Of a stretch of 64,000 bases of DNA, positions 1 to 9,385 are shown piece after piece. Source of the stretch: Pseudolabrys sp. (GTDB taxonomy: Bacteria > Pseudomonadota > Alphaproteobacteria > Rhizobiales > Xanthobacteraceae); contig JAUXXH010000019.1 in assembly GCA_030684935.1 (NCBI GenBank), positions 1 to 64,000 on the forward strand, in the 5' to 3' direction. Under the pieces are notes generated by a model. That model was not told the DNA's origin, did no database searches, and saw only the letters and a program-made list of their open reading frames with translations. Made by a program: the position numbers and the translations under genes. Positions within the stretch are counted from its first letter, which is position 1, and every line of letters begins with the position of its first letter.

Positions 1-407
1 TCGAGGATCCCTTGCCGGTCGCCGGCGACAAGCTGGTCTGCCTGCGCAACAACCGCAAGAAGGGCCTGTTCAACGGCGGCCTGTGGTCTGTGAAAGATCG
101 CGGCGGCCGCAAGACCGGCATCATGACCATGCGGCTGCTGCCCGACGACGAGACCGCGACCCGCGGCGTCAAGGTGTCGGTGCGGCCGGAATGCTTCACC
201 GGCGGCATCGAGCAGATCGACTGGCAGCGCCGCAAACCCTATGACGAGTTCGACTACGGCTACGTGCTGACAGTGCACAAGGCGCAGGGCTCGCAGTGGG
301 ACGACGTGGTGCTGTTCGACGAGAGCTTCGCGTTTCAGGAGAGCCGCGAGCGCTGGCTCTACACCGGTGTGACGCGGGCGGCGAAGAAGCTAACGGTGGT
401 GATGTAG
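1..407 (+). CDS. RecD-like DNA helicase, C-terminal part (5' end outside window)
   Basis: The reading frame is open from the first base, so this is the end of a longer gene; an in-frame TTG at position 12 is not a credible start because the preceding codons (E-D-P) continue the domain. Visible motifs are PVAGDKLVCLRNN near the beginning, VLTVHKAQGSQWDDVVL and LYTGVTRAAKKLTVV at the end. These are the UvrD_C_2-type motor segments (helicase motifs V and VI region) of ATP-dependent RecD-like superfamily 1B helicases. The ATP-binding part lies upstream of the window. Exonuclease or transposon-type RecD relatives cannot be told apart from this piece alone. Confidence 0.85.
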   Translation, partial: EDPLPVAGDKLVCLRNNRKKGLFNGGLWSVKDRGGRKTGIMTMRLLPDDETATRGVKVSVRPECFTGGIEQIDWQRRKPYDEFDYGYVLTVHKAQGSQWDDVVLFDESFAFQESRERWLYTGVTRAAKKLTVVM

Positions 408-419
408 ACGGCCGTCGGG

Positions 420-827
420 CTAGTCCAGCCCGACGCGGTCGAAATGCGCGCGCAGCAGGCGCATGTTGCGCTTGTTGGCGCGCCAGAGCACGTCGAAGGC
501 ATCGCCGACCAGCGGCACCGCGCCGAACACCGCATCGACCGCCACATTGCCGCACATGCGCAGCACCAGATGACGCGGCGCGCCGAGTTCACGCGCCTGC
601 CTGACGATGTAGAGCGACACCGCCGCGGTCGCGAGATCGCCGATGCCGGGCACCAGGCCCACCAGCGCGTCGAGGCCGACGGTGCGGCGCGTGCCGGGGA
701 TCACCAGCGCGGCGTCCATCAGATTGGCCAGCCAGTCGAGCCGCTCCAGCGCGGCCTCGCGCGAGGCGCGGGTGTGACGGCGCGGGCGAAACTCGTCGTC
801 GAGCGGCATGGTGCGGGTGGTGTTCAT
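420..827 (-). CDS. DUF4112 domain protein
   Basis: A 135-residue protein that I recognise as the DUF4112 family, small proteins of unknown function. Its core has the repeated hydrophobic, glycine-containing segments GLVPGIGD and VFGAVPLVGD, which suggest membrane association. The reading frame stays open upstream to position 914, but that extension runs into a dispersed palindromic repeat, so I start at the ATG at 827, giving MNTTRTMPLDDEF. No good Shine-Dalgarno is seen. It converges on the helicase gene with only about a dozen bases between stop codons. Confidence 0.75.
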   Translation of the reverse strand: MNTTRTMPLDDEFRPRRHTRASREAALERLDWLANLMDAALVIPGTRRTVGLDALVGLVPGIGDLATAAVSLYIVRQARELGAPRHLVLRMCGNVAVDAVFGAVPLVGDAFDVLWRANKRNMRLLRAHFDRVGLD

Positions 828-888
828 GGTATTCAAATGGGCATGCGGCACGCCGCCGCAAGGTGTTTGCGTCAAATGACATAGTCTG

Positions 889-1002
889 GTCATGCGCGGG
901 CTCGACCCGCGCATCTATGATGCCTCAACCGATCGAACAGACTTACTTTCGATATCTTTTCGATCAGCCTCATGGATTGCCGGGTCAAGCGCGGCAATGA
1001 CA
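889..1002. repeat. Dispersed palindromic repeat, family I (degenerate copy)
   Basis: Two short palindromic modules, one of the form tcatgcgcgggc/gacccgcgcat and one of the form attgccgggtc/gcggcaatgaca, flank about 60 unrelated bases between DUF4112 and the FadB-like gene. It matches the organisation of the copies at 5837, 5961 and 51164. Confidence 0.6.
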
Positions 1003-1019
1003 GATGCGGGGAGCCGCCC

Positions 1020-3227
1020 CTACGCCGCCTTCTTGGCCTTCTGCGGCGCGAAGCGGCCGTAGAAGGTCTCGTTCTTCTCGGCCATGTCCAGCAGCAGCTT
1101 GTTGGGCGCAAAACGCGCGCCGAACTTCGCCTCCAGCCGCCGGCACAGCGCGACGAACTTCTTCGTCCCCATCATGTCGATGAAGGACAGCGTGCCGCCG
1201 GTGAAGGGCGCAAAGCCGAAGCCGAGGATCGAGCCGACATCGGCCTCGCGCACGTCGGTCAGCACCTGTTCCTCGAAACAGCGCGCGGTCTCGAGCGCCT
1301 GGATGCCGAGCAGCCGCATCTTTAGCTCATCAATGTCGATGGCGTCGGGATTGAGCTTCACCGTCTGCAACTCGGCCAGCCCCGGCCACAGTTTCTTCGG
1401 GCCGTTGGCCGGATAATCATAGAACCCCTTGCCGTTCTTGCGGCCGAAGCGGCCGCGCTTCTCGACCAGTTCCTCCAGCAGCGTCTTCTGCCGCGGCTCG
1501 ATGGCGTCCGGCCCGAGATCGGCTTCGGTCGCCTTCAGTATCTTCCAGGCCAGATCAACCGCAACTTCGTCGTTCAGCGACAGCGGGCCAACCGGCATGC
1601 CGGCCATGCGGCCGACATTCTCGATCATCGCCGCCGGCACGCCATCAGCCAGCATCAGGTGGCCCTCGCGGATATAGGTGCCGACCACGCGCGAGGTGTA
1701 GAAGCCGCGCGCATCATTGACCACGATCGGCGTCTTGCGGATGGCGCGGACATAATCGAGCGCCACCGCCAATGCCTTGTCGCCGGTGTCCTTGCCGAGG
1801 ATGATCTCGACCAGCATCATGCGGTCGACCGGTGAGAAGAAATGAATGCCGACAAAGCGCGGCGGATCCTTGAACTCGGACGCCAGCGACGAGATCGGCA
1901 GCGTCGAGGTGTTGGATGCGAACACAACGTCGTCGCCGATCACCGCCTGGATTTTGGCGATGACCTCGGACTTCACCTTGCGATCCTCGAACACCGCCTC
2001 GATCACCAGGTCGCAGCCCTTCAGCGCGCCGTAGTCGGCGCTCGGCGTGATCAGCGCCAGCAGGCCATCGCGCTCGGCGCTCTTCATGCGGCCTTTGGCG
2101 ACGCGGTCGCTGAGCGCCTTGTGCAAAGCCGCCTTGCCCTTCTCCGCGGTCTCCTGGTCGCGATCGATCAGCACCACGTTCAGCCCCGCCGCAGCGCTGA
2201 CCTGGGCGATGCCGGCGCCCATGAAGCCGGCGCCGACCACACCGACGGTCTTGATGGTGGAAGCCGGCTCCTTGGCCGGGCGCCGCGCGCCCTTGTTGAG
2301 GTCCTGCATCGACACGAACAGCGTGCGGATCATGCTGGCCGCTTCCGGCGAGCGCAGGATCTTGGCGAACCAGCGCGACTCGACGCGCAGCGCGACATCC
2401 ATCGGCAATTGCAGGCCTTCATAGACGACCTGCATGATGGCGCGCGCCGCCGGATAATTGTCGTAGGTTTCGCGCCGGTAGATCGCGTTCGCCGCCGGGA
2501 ACGTCATCATGCCGGCCTTGGAATAGACCAGCCCGCCCGGGAACTTGAAGCCCTTCACATCCCACGGCGCCTCGGCCTTGCCGCCGGCCTTGATCCAGTC
2601 CTTTGCCGTCTTCACCAGATCGTCCTGCGGCACCACCGCGTCGATCAGCTTCATCGCCTTGGCGCGGTCGGTCTTGAGCTGGTCGCCCTTGAGCAGAAAT
2701 TGCAGCGCGTCGGCCGGCTGCAGCATGCGGGCGATGCGCTGCGTGCCGCCGGCGCCGGGGAACAGGCCGATCTTGATTTCCGGCAGGCCCATACGGGTCT
2801 TCGGATTGTCGGCGGCGACGCGGTGATGGCAGGCCAGCGCCAGTTCGAAGCCGCCGCCCATGGCGGTGCCGTTGATGGCGCAGACGAAGGGCTTGCCGCA
2901 GGTCTCCAGCCGCCGGTACAACTGCGACAGCTTGCGGCTTTCCTCGAACACGAAGGCGGCCGCCGCCTCATCACCCTGGCTACGCACCTTCTCGGCGTAG
3001 ATCGCGCCCATGCGCTCCAGCATGGTCAGGTCGGCGCCGCCGCAGAACGTATCCTTGCCCGAGGTGATGACAGCGCCCTTGATCGCGGCGTCCCCGGCGA
3101 CCGTCTCGACGATTGCAGCCAGTTCCTCGATCACGTCCATGGTGATGACGTTCATCGACCGGTCGGGCATGTCCCAGGTGACCAGCGCGATGCCATCTGC
3201 GTCGGTGTCGACTTTGAAATTGGTCAT
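1020..3227 (-). CDS. 3-hydroxyacyl-CoA dehydrogenase / enoyl-CoA hydratase fusion (FadB/FadJ type)
   Basis: A 735-residue bifunctional beta-oxidation enzyme that hydrates trans-2-enoyl-CoA and oxidises the 3-hydroxyacyl-CoA with NAD+. The hydratase domain spans roughly residues 1-190, with the oxyanion segment AMGGGFELALACHHRVA and the two acidic residues expected for catalysis (E128 in GGGFE, E150 in GLPEIKIG). The Rossmann motif VGVVGAGFMGAGIA starts near 328 and the dehydrogenase histidine lies in VGIHFFSPVDR. The ATG at 3227 is preceded by AAGGAAG at good spacing; a longer frame to 3308 lacks support. A cupin gene lies 31 bp upstream on the same strand. The partner thiolase is 1.4 kb away, also on minus. 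Confidence 0.93.
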   Translation of the reverse strand: MTNFKVDTDADGIALVTWDMPDRSMNVITMDVIEELAAIVETVAGDAAIKGAVITSGKDTFCGGADLTMLERMGAIYAEKVRSQGDEAAAAFVFEESRKLSQLYRRLETCGKPFVCAINGTAMGGGFELALACHHRVAADNPKTRMGLPEIKIGLFPGAGGTQRIARMLQPADALQFLLKGDQLKTDRAKAMKLIDAVVPQDDLVKTAKDWIKAGGKAEAPWDVKGFKFPGGLVYSKAGMMTFPAANAIYRRETYDNYPAARAIMQVVYEGLQLPMDVALRVESRWFAKILRSPEAASMIRTLFVSMQDLNKGARRPAKEPASTIKTVGVVGAGFMGAGIAQVSAAAGLNVVLIDRDQETAEKGKAALHKALSDRVAKGRMKSAERDGLLALITPSADYGALKGCDLVIEAVFEDRKVKSEVIAKIQAVIGDDVVFASNTSTLPISSLASEFKDPPRFVGIHFFSPVDRMMLVEIILGKDTGDKALAVALDYVRAIRKTPIVVNDARGFYTSRVVGTYIREGHLMLADGVPAAMIENVGRMAGMPVGPLSLNDEVAVDLAWKILKATEADLGPDAIEPRQKTLLEELVEKRGRFGRKNGKGFYDYPANGPKKLWPGLAELQTVKLNPDAIDIDELKMRLLGIQALETARCFEEQVLTDVREADVGSILGFGFAPFTGGTLSFIDMMGTKKFVALCRRLEAKFGARFAPNKLLLDMAEKNETFYGRFAPQKAKKAA

Positions 3228-3258
3228 GGCAACTTCCTTTTTCCCGGGACGGAGAAAT

Positions 3259-3717
3259 TCAATACGGCTCGCCGTTGTTGTGCAGATAGCGGCGGCCTTG
3301 TTCATCACGCACCAGCATCAGATCGACATCCGGATAGCGCACGTGTTCGGTGACCGAGCGCGTGCCGACTTCGAGATAGACCGCGTCGCGGTCGCTGCGG
3401 TTGACCAGCCGGTGCGCAATGCCGCTGCCGGCCTTGAAGCCGGCGGCGTCGCCGGGCTTGAGTACCACCTCGCCGTCGTTTTCAACGAGCACCAGTTCGC
3501 CTTCCAGCATCAGGACGAACTCGTCTTCCTCGGCGTGGCAGTGCCGCAGCGACGACGCCTGGCCCGGCTCGATACGGGTGATATTGACGCCGAATTGGGT
3601 GAGACCGGCGGCATCGCCCAGCGCCTGGCGGTGACGGCCCCGGCATTCGGCCTGGAACTCCGCCGGATACAGGCTGCCGCTCTTGACCGGAACTTTGGCG
3701 ATATCGACTTTCGGCAT
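3259..3717 (-). CDS. Cupin domain protein
   Basis: A 152-residue single-domain cupin. Motif 1 is recognisable as SLRHCHAEEDEFVLMLEGE, with two histidines and a glutamate positioned to bind a metal, and motif 2 as PGDAAGFKAGSGIAHRLVN. The fold is a small beta-barrel; substrate and reaction are not evident. GAGGGA lies just before the ATG at 3717. It is probably cotranscribed with the FadB-like gene directly downstream, which would hint at a link to acyl-CoA or sugar metabolism, but that is inference only. Confidence 0.85.
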   Translation of the reverse strand: MPKVDIAKVPVKSGSLYPAEFQAECRGRHRQALGDAAGLTQFGVNITRIEPGQASSLRHCHAEEDEFVLMLEGELVLVENDGEVVLKPGDAAGFKAGSGIAHRLVNRSDRDAVYLEVGTRSVTEHVRYPDVDLMLVRDEQGRRYLHNNGEPY

Positions 3718-3811
3718 GGTTCCCTCAGCTTTGCGCATCCACATTTACACAACTGCAACCCATCCGCGGTCACATTGCCCCGCCAGAAATATCGAACCGG
3801 ACGGAAATACC

Positions 3812-4591
3812 ATGACTTCGCCCCAGCACTGCGCGGCCTGCAAAGACGGCGAGCCGCTCGGCTTCGACTTCGTGATGGCGTTCCAGCCGATCGTCGACAT
3901 GGGCGCGCGCCGGGTGTGGGGCTACGAGGCGCTGGTCCGCGGCACCAACGGCGAAGGCGCCTTCGCGGTGCTCAGCCGCGTCACCGACGACAACCGCTAC
4001 CGGTTCGACCAGATGTGCCGGGTCAAGGCAATCACCGCCGCGAGCGAACTGTTCCGCGACCCTCATCTGCAGTTGTCCATCAACTTCATGCCGAACGCCG
4101 TCTACGAGCCGGCGGCCTGCATCCGCACCTCGCTGGCCACCGCAAAGCAGGTGGGATTCGCGCGCGAGCGCATCGCCTTCGAATTCACCGAAGACGAGCG
4201 GCTCGATGTCAGCCACGTCAACCGCATCATCGCCGAATACAAGCGGCTTGGCTTCACCGTGGCGCTCGACGATTTCGGCTCCGGCTATAACGGGCTCGGC
4301 CTGCTCGCCGACTTCCGACCCGACACCATCAAGATCGACATGCATCTGGTGCGCGGCATCGATACCTCGCCGACCCGCCAGGCGATCGTGCGCGGCATTC
4401 TCGGCATTGCCCGCGAGCTGGACATTTCCGTCACCGCCGAAGGCGTCGAGACCGAAGCCGAACTGACGGTGCTGATGGCCGCGGGCATCACCAAATTCCA
4501 GGGCTACCTGTTCGCCAAGCCGGCGATCGGCCAATTGCCGGCAGTGCCGTACCTCGACCGTGCCGCCGCAGGTGAGCGCCTCATCGCCTAG
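3812..4591 (+). CDS. EAL domain protein, probable cyclic-di-GMP phosphodiesterase
   Basis: A 259-residue stand-alone EAL domain with no membrane segment or attached sensor domain. The residues needed for metal binding and catalysis appear intact: GYEALVRG, SINFMP, FEFTEDE, ALDDFGSGYNG, IKIDMHLV, TAEGVETE and FQGYLFAKP. It should therefore hydrolyse c-di-GMP to pGpG in the cytoplasm. The N-terminus has a short CAAC segment of unknown meaning. The ATG at 3812 follows GGACGGA. It is divergent from the cupin gene and converges on the thiolase gene. Confidence 0.9.
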   Translation: MTSPQHCAACKDGEPLGFDFVMAFQPIVDMGARRVWGYEALVRGTNGEGAFAVLSRVTDDNRYRFDQMCRVKAITAASELFRDPHLQLSINFMPNAVYEPAACIRTSLATAKQVGFARERIAFEFTEDERLDVSHVNRIIAEYKRLGFTVALDDFGSGYNGLGLLADFRPDTIKIDMHLVRGIDTSPTRQAIVRGILGIARELDISVTAEGVETEAELTVLMAAGITKFQGYLFAKPAIGQLPAVPYLDRAAAGERLIA

Positions 4592-4605
4592 CCGCCGCAT
4601 CGCGC

Positions 4606-5814
4606 TCACACCCGCTCGATGATCGTCGCCGTGCCCATGCCGACGCCGATGCACAGCGTGATCAGGGCGGTCGACTTGCCGGTGCGCTCCAGTTCGTCGA
4701 GCACGGTGCCGAGGATCATGGCACCGGACGCCCCGAGCGGATGGCCCATGGCGATGGCGCCGCCATTGACGTTGATCCTGTCGTGCGGAATCTCCAGCGC
4801 CTGCATATAACGCAGCACAACCGAGGCGAAGGCCTCGTTCAGTTCCCACAGGTCGATGTCTTTCGTCGTCATGCCGGCCTTCTTCAGCACCTTTTCGGTC
4901 ACCGGGATCGGTCCGGTCAGCATGATCGACGGCTCAGAGCCGATATTGGCGAACTGGCGGATGCGGGCGCGCGGCTTCAGGCCGTTGCGTTCGCCCGCCT
5001 CCTTGCTGCCGATCAGCACCGCGGCGGCGCCGTCGACAATGCCGGACGAATTGCCCGGCGTATGCACGTGGTTGATCGCCTCGACTTCCGGATAGCGTTG
5101 CACCGCGACCGCGTCGAAGCCCGCCATCTCGCCCATCTGCACGAAAGACGGCTGCAACGCTGCCAGCGACTGCATCGTCGTCGTCGGCCTCATGTGCTCA
5201 TCCTTGGCAAGGATCGTGAGACCGTTGATGTCCTTCACCGGCATCACGGAATTCTTGAACCGCCCCTCCTCCCACGACCGCGCCGCACGCTTCTGGCTTT
5301 CCACCGCATAGGCGTCGACGTCGTCGCGGGAGAAGCCGTATTTGGTGGCGATCAGATCGGCCGAGATGCCCTGCGGCAGGAAATAGGTTGCGACCGCGAT
5401 CGACGGATCGACCGGCCAGGCGCCGCCGGCGGCGCCGATGCCGACGCGGCTCATCGATTCGACGCCGCCGCCGATGGTCATCTCATGCTGGCCGGACATG
5501 ATCTCGGCGGCGGCGAAGTTCACAGCGTCGAGCCCCGAGGCGCAGAAGCGGTTGATCTGGATGCCGGGCACGTGATCGCCGAGACCGGCCACCAGCGCCG
5601 CAGCGCGGGCGATGTCGCCGCCGGCCTCGCCGACCGGATCGACGCAGCCGAGCACCACATCGTCGAGTTCGCGCGAGTCGAGCTTGTTGCGGTCGCGGAT
5701 CGCGGCCAGCGTCTGCGCCGCCAGATTGAGCGCCGTCACCTCGTGCAGCGCACCGTCGGCCTTGCCGCGTCCGCGCGGCGTGCGGACGTGGTCGTAAATG
5801 AATGCGTCGGCCAT
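4606..5814 (-). CDS. Acetyl-CoA C-acyltransferase (thiolase)
   Basis: A 402-residue thiolase of normal length that cleaves 3-ketoacyl-CoA or condenses acyl-CoA units. The nucleophilic cysteine is in [13 protein letters not shown], the catalytic histidine in MGHPLGASG and the second cysteine in [15 protein letters not shown], so all three active-site elements are present. GGAG precedes the ATG at 5814. Together with the FadB-like gene and the acyl-CoA dehydrogenase upstream it forms a fatty acid degradation set on the minus strand. Confidence 0.94.
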   Translation of the reverse strand: MADAFIYDHVRTPRGRGKADGALHEVTALNLAAQTLAAIRDRNKLDSRELDDVVLGCVDPVGEAGGDIARAAALVAGLGDHVPGIQINRFCASGLDAVNFAAAEIMSGQHEMTIGGGVESMSRVGIGAAGGAWPVDPSIAVATYFLPQGISADLIATKYGFSRDDVDAYAVESQKRAARSWEEGRFKNSVMPVKDINGLTILAKDEHMRPTTTMQSLAALQPSFVQMGEMAGFDAVAVQRYPEVEAINHVHTPGNSSGIVDGAAAVLIGSKEAGERNGLKPRARIRQFANIGSEPSIMLTGPIPVTEKVLKKAGMTTKDIDLWELNEAFASVVLRYMQALEIPHDRINVNGGAIAMGHPLGASGAMILGTVLDELERTGKSTALITLCIGVGMGTATIIERV

Positions 5815-5836
5815 CAGGCATCTCCAATCTGTCGAT

Positions 5837-5925
5837 TGTCATGCCCGGGCTTGTCCCGGGCATCCCGCTTAGACAGGCACTGCGCCCCTGATCCAGATGG
5901 CCGGGTCAAGCCCGGCCATGACAGT
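5837..5925. repeat. Dispersed palindromic repeat, family I
   Basis: The arms are tgtcatgcccgggcttgt followed by cccgggcat, and atggccgggtcaag followed by cccggccatgaca. Each arm is itself a palindrome, separated by a 30-base middle containing cccgcttaga. It lies between the thiolase and acyl-CoA dehydrogenase genes. Confidence 0.8.
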
Positions 5926-5960
5926 GATGAGGACGCAGTCTCACAAACTCCGCGCTCTCG

Positions 5961-6047
5961 TCGTCATGCCCGGCTTTATGCCGGGCATCCACGCCTTACT
6001 TGCTGACATAAAGTCGTCATGGCCGGGACAAGCCCGGCCATGACGCA
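5961..6047. repeat. Dispersed palindromic repeat, family I (second tandem copy)
   Basis: A second copy of the same design 35 bp further on, with arms tcgtcatgcccggctttat / gccgggcat and tcatggccgggac / aagcccggccatgac. Two copies back to back in one intergenic gap make about 210 bp of hairpin-rich DNA downstream of the dehydrogenase gene. Confidence 0.8.
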
Positions 6048-6071
6048 GAAAATGACGCACGTCCGTCTCCA

Positions 6072-7229
6072 TCACAAGCTCCTCGCAATGAGCAGCTTCA
6101 TGATCTCGTTGGTTCCCGCATAAATGCGCAGCACGCGCGCATCGCGGTACATCCGCGAGATCGGATACTCGTCCATATAACCATAGCCGCCGAACAATTG
6201 CAGACAGCGGTCGATCACTTTGCCTTGGGTGTCGGTGAGCCGATATTTCGCCATCGACGCGGTCACGGTGTCGAGCTTGCCCTCGACATGCAGGCCGATG
6301 CAATGATCGAGGAACACCTTGGCGATGGTGGCGTCGGTCTTGCACTCGGCCAGTTCGAACTGGGTGTTCTGGAACTCGATGATCGCCTTACCGAAAGCCT
6401 GTCGCTGCTTGGTGTAATCGATGGTGAGCGCCACGGCGCGCTCCATCATCGCCACGGCGTTGACGGCGACAATCAGCCGCTCCTGCGGCAGTTCCTTCAT
6501 CAACTGAAAGAAGCCCTGCCCCTCTTCGGTGCCGAGCAGGCTGGTGGCGGGAAGCGGCACGTCCTCGAAGAACAGTTCCGAGGTGTCGGCCGAGTCCATG
6601 CCGAGCTTCTTGAGCTTGCGGCCGCGGCGGAAGCCCGGCGCGTCGTCTGTCTCGACCACGAACAGCGAGGTGCCCTTGGCGCCGGCTTTCGGGTCGGTCT
6701 TGGCGACGACGATGATCAGGTTGGCGTGCTGGCCGTTGGTAATGAAGGTTTTGGAACCGTTCAGCACATAGCCGTTGCCGGATTTCTCCGCCTTGGTGCG
6801 CACGCCCTGCAGATCGGAACCCGTGCCGGGCTCGGTCATGGCGATGGCGCCAACCATCTCGCCGGTGGCGAGCTTGGGCAGCCAGCGCTGCTTCTGCTCC
6901 TCGGTGCCGTAATGCAGGATATAGGGCGCGACGATGCCGGAATGCAGCGGCGCGCCGAACGTATCGAAGCCGGCCAGCGACAATTCGCGGTTGATCACCG
7001 CCTCGTGGGCGAAGCTGCCGCCGGCGCCGCCATATTCCTCCGGAATCGCCGCGCAGAGCAGACCGGCGGCGCCGGCCTTCGTCCAGACGTCGCGGTCATA
7101 GATGCCGGCCTCATGCCAGCGGTCGAGGTGCGGCACGAACGTGTCGGCGATGAAGCGCCGCGCCTGCTCTTCGAGCAGGACGAGGTCCTCGGTCATCCAC
7201 CCCGGCCGGGGAACGTTGAGGGCATTCAT
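6072..7229 (-). CDS. Acyl-CoA dehydrogenase (long-chain/isovaleryl type active site)
   Basis: A 385-residue FAD enzyme that introduces the 2,3 double bond in acyl-CoA. Family motifs include AMTEPGTGSDL and YRDARVLRIYAGTNEI. The usual IYEGT glutamate is alanine here, but E250 in LPQERLIVA sits where long-chain and isovaleryl-CoA dehydrogenases carry the catalytic base, so it is probably active. An open frame continues to 7652, but homology begins at MNALNVPRPGW, so I use the ATG at 7229 (AAGGG upstream). The gene lies upstream of thiolase on the same strand, separated by two repeats. Confidence 0.92.
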   Translation of the reverse strand: MNALNVPRPGWMTEDLVLLEEQARRFIADTFVPHLDRWHEAGIYDRDVWTKAGAAGLLCAAIPEEYGGAGGSFAHEAVINRELSLAGFDTFGAPLHSGIVAPYILHYGTEEQKQRWLPKLATGEMVGAIAMTEPGTGSDLQGVRTKAEKSGNGYVLNGSKTFITNGQHANLIIVVAKTDPKAGAKGTSLFVVETDDAPGFRRGRKLKKLGMDSADTSELFFEDVPLPATSLLGTEEGQGFFQLMKELPQERLIVAVNAVAMMERAVALTIDYTKQRQAFGKAIIEFQNTQFELAECKTDATIAKVFLDHCIGLHVEGKLDTVTASMAKYRLTDTQGKVIDRCLQLFGGYGYMDEYPISRMYRDARVLRIYAGTNEIMKLLIARSL

Positions 7230-7377
7230 CGGCACGCCCTTAAAGAAATCGAATCGCCGCCGACAGCACCTTAAAGCGCGGCAGCCCGCCGGGCGAGAGC
7301 CGCGCACGTCTCGGGAAAATGTGGATTGCCCGGGCGGGCGGTGATACGACCGATGCCGCCAGCCGGGTTTCTCCCTC

Positions 7378-8619
7378 ATGACGCAAGCAGCGGATCTCAA
7401 TTCCGGCCGTTCGACCGACTCCGCCGCGGCCTGGCTGCGGCTGGGGATCGCCATGGCGCTCAGCACCATCGGCGGCGTCGGCATGTGGTCGTTCATGGTG
7501 GCGCTGCCGGCGATCCAGACCGATTTCGGCATCGGCCGCGCCGAGGCCTCGCTGCCCTTCACCTTCGCCATGATCGGTTTTGCCTGCGGCGGCGTGGTGA
7601 TGGGCCGGCTGGCCGACCGGTTCGGCATCGCCGTGCCGCTGGCGCTGGGCACGCTGCTGCTCGGCCTCGGCTATCTGGCGGTCGGCCAGGCGTCGAGCCT
7701 GTGGCAGGTGGCGCTGGCGCACGGGCTGCTGATCGGCATCGGTTGCTCGGCCACCTTCGGACCCCTGATGGCCGACATCTCGCACTGGTTCGTGCGCCGC
7801 CGCGGCATCGCCGTCGCCATCGCGGCCTCCGGCAATTATCTCGCCGGCACGGTCTGGCCGCCGCTGGTGCAGCATTTCATCGCCAGCGACGGCTGGCGCG
7901 CCACCCACACCGGCATCGGCCTGCTGCTCGTCGTCACCATGCTGCCGCTGGTCTTCCTGCTGCGCAAACGCATCGATACCCGGCACACCGTGATCGACAG
8001 CGCCGCGGCGGCGCGCCGCCAGGCGGCGATGCCGTTCTCGCCGGGTACGCTGCAGGTGTTGCTGTGCATCGCCGGAGTCGCCTGCTGCGTGGCGATGGCA
8101 ATGCCGCAGGTCCACATCGTCGCCTATTGCGGCGACCTCGGCTACGGCGTGGCGCGCGGCGCCGAGATGCTGTCGCTGATGCTCGGCTTCGGCATCATCA
8201 GCCGAGTCGCCTCCGGCTTCATCGCCGACCGTATCGGCGGCGTGCGCACGCTGCTGCTCGGCTCGGTGCTGCAGGGTACGGCGCTGGTGCTCTACCTGAT
8301 GTTCGACGGCCTGTTCTCGCTCTATGTGATCTCGGCGCTGTTCGGCCTGTTCCAGGGCGGCATCGTGCCGAGCTACGCCATCATCGTGCGCGAATATTTT
8401 CCGCCCAGCCAGGCCGGGACGCGCGTCGGACTGGTATTGATGGCGACGCTGCTCGGCATGGCCCTGGGCGGCTGGATGTCCGGCGCGATCTTCGACTTCG
8501 CGGGCTCGTATCAGGCGGCCTTCCTGAACGGCATCGCCTGGAATCTGGTCAATGTGCTGATCATGACATGGATGCTGATGCGCTCGCGCCAGCGGCCGGC
8601 ATTTGTCCCTGCCGCATGA
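7378..8619 (+). CDS. Major facilitator superfamily transporter
   Basis: A 413-residue polytopic membrane protein with about 12 predicted helices and a short central loop near residue 200 (LLRKRIDTRHT). The MFS signature after helix 2 is recognisable as MGRLADRFG, and its pseudo-repeat in the second half as SGFIADRIGG. The general architecture is that of monocarboxylate/oxalate-formate-like carriers, but substrate and direction cannot be read from sequence. It is divergent from the acyl-CoA dehydrogenase gene; no strong Shine-Dalgarno is seen before the ATG. Confidence 0.88.
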   Translation: MTQAADLNSGRSTDSAAAWLRLGIAMALSTIGGVGMWSFMVALPAIQTDFGIGRAEASLPFTFAMIGFACGGVVMGRLADRFGIAVPLALGTLLLGLGYLAVGQASSLWQVALAHGLLIGIGCSATFGPLMADISHWFVRRRGIAVAIAASGNYLAGTVWPPLVQHFIASDGWRATHTGIGLLLVVTMLPLVFLLRKRIDTRHTVIDSAAAARRQAAMPFSPGTLQVLLCIAGVACCVAMAMPQVHIVAYCGDLGYGVARGAEMLSLMLGFGIISRVASGFIADRIGGVRTLLLGSVLQGTALVLYLMFDGLFSLYVISALFGLFQGGIVPSYAIIVREYFPPSQAGTRVGLVLMATLLGMALGGWMSGAIFDFAGSYQAAFLNGIAWNLVNVLIMTWMLMRSRQRPAFVPAA

Positions 8620-8762
8620 ATTTCGACATGGCGGCAACTTGCGGCGAAAAGACCCGGCAAAAAGCGCGATGCGCCATGTAATTGAATTATGCGGCCGGTT
8701 TGTTGGCCGCCGTTCTTGACAAATCGGCTGTAAACCGAAAAAGGCATACTGGAACTTTTACT

Positions 8763-8809
8763 GCGCATGAACGTGATCCGAAAACTGGCACCCATTCGGG
8801 ATCATGCGC
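8763..8809. repeat. Small dispersed palindrome (gcatgatc type)
   Basis: An imperfect inverted repeat, gcgcatgaacgtgatcc ... gggatcatgcgc, about 20 bp upstream of the PAS protein start. It resembles the short gcatgatc-type palindromes scattered through Hyphomicrobiales genomes. It could act as an attenuating leader hairpin, or may be only a repeat. Confidence 0.5.
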
Positions 8810-8827
8810 TGAGCGGGGGCTCTGGTG

Positions 8828-9385
8828 ATGGAATTCAAACTGGCCCGGCCGGACGTCGTCCGGGCGATCAATCAACGCTGGCTGCTCAAATTCTGGCAGC
8901 GGCACCTTAACGGCAGTCGCGTTCCGGCATGGCAGGCAGTCGAGAGTGAAGATCTCAGCCGCATATCGGCCAATGTGAGTTTCATGGAGGTCAGCGGCGC
9001 CGGCGACAGCGCGCGCTACCGGATCGCGTTTCACGGAACGACGGTCGGCCTGGTCTATGGCTCGGAGGATTGCCGCGGCAAATATCTCGACGAGGTCATC
9101 CCGGCGAACAACGCCGCCGCCTTTGCCGCCTACCGGCAGGCGCTCGACTGCGCCTCGCCGGTCTACACCATCCACGACATCACCGACCGCAACGGCCGGG
9201 CGGTCGCCTACGAGCGGCTGCTGCTGCCGTTTGCCACCGCGGGCGATACCGTCGACCGCATCATGGCGTCGTTTGAATTCATCTGCGAGGACGGCGGCTT
9301 CGAACGCCACGAACTGATGAAGTCGCAGACCGTGCCGCCGGCCCTGCGGCTGTCGGCAACCATCCAGATCCGCGCGATGGCGTAA
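8828..9385 (+). CDS. PAS domain protein (PAS_5-like)
   Basis: A 185-residue cytoplasmic protein that looks like one PAS fold with no attached output domain. Typical pieces are WQRHLNGSRVPAWQAVE near the N-terminus, ARYRIAFHGTTVGLVYG in the core and DRNGRAVAYERLLLPFA in the last strands. I recognise this as the alphaproteobacterial PAS_5 family, often single-domain and of unknown role. The ATG at 8828 directly follows an in-frame GTG at 8825; either could start. The gene stops within the shared hairpin that also ends the RND pump gene on the other strand. Confidence 0.8.
   Translation: MEFKLARPDVVRAINQRWLLKFWQRHLNGSRVPAWQAVESEDLSRISANVSFMEVSGAGDSARYRIAFHGTTVGLVYGSEDCRGKYLDEVIPANNAAAFAAYRQALDCASPVYTIHDITDRNGRAVAYERLLLPFATAGDTVDRIMASFEFICEDGGFERHELMKSQTVPPALRLSATIQIRAMA

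Noticed and set aside
1842..3353. Long open frame on plus opposite the FadB-like gene (503 codons), with similar long frames opposite podJ-like (17686-19272), ligase (28985-30625) and others
   Set aside because: They lie antisense to genes with clear motifs, have His/Arg/Gln-rich compositions typical of reversed GC-rich codons and no recognisable domain; they are artefacts of high GC.
6072..7229. Inactive acyl-CoA dehydrogenase because IYEGT is IYAGT
   Set aside because: Long-chain and isovaleryl-CoA dehydrogenases have the same change and use a glutamate in the position of E250, which is present.
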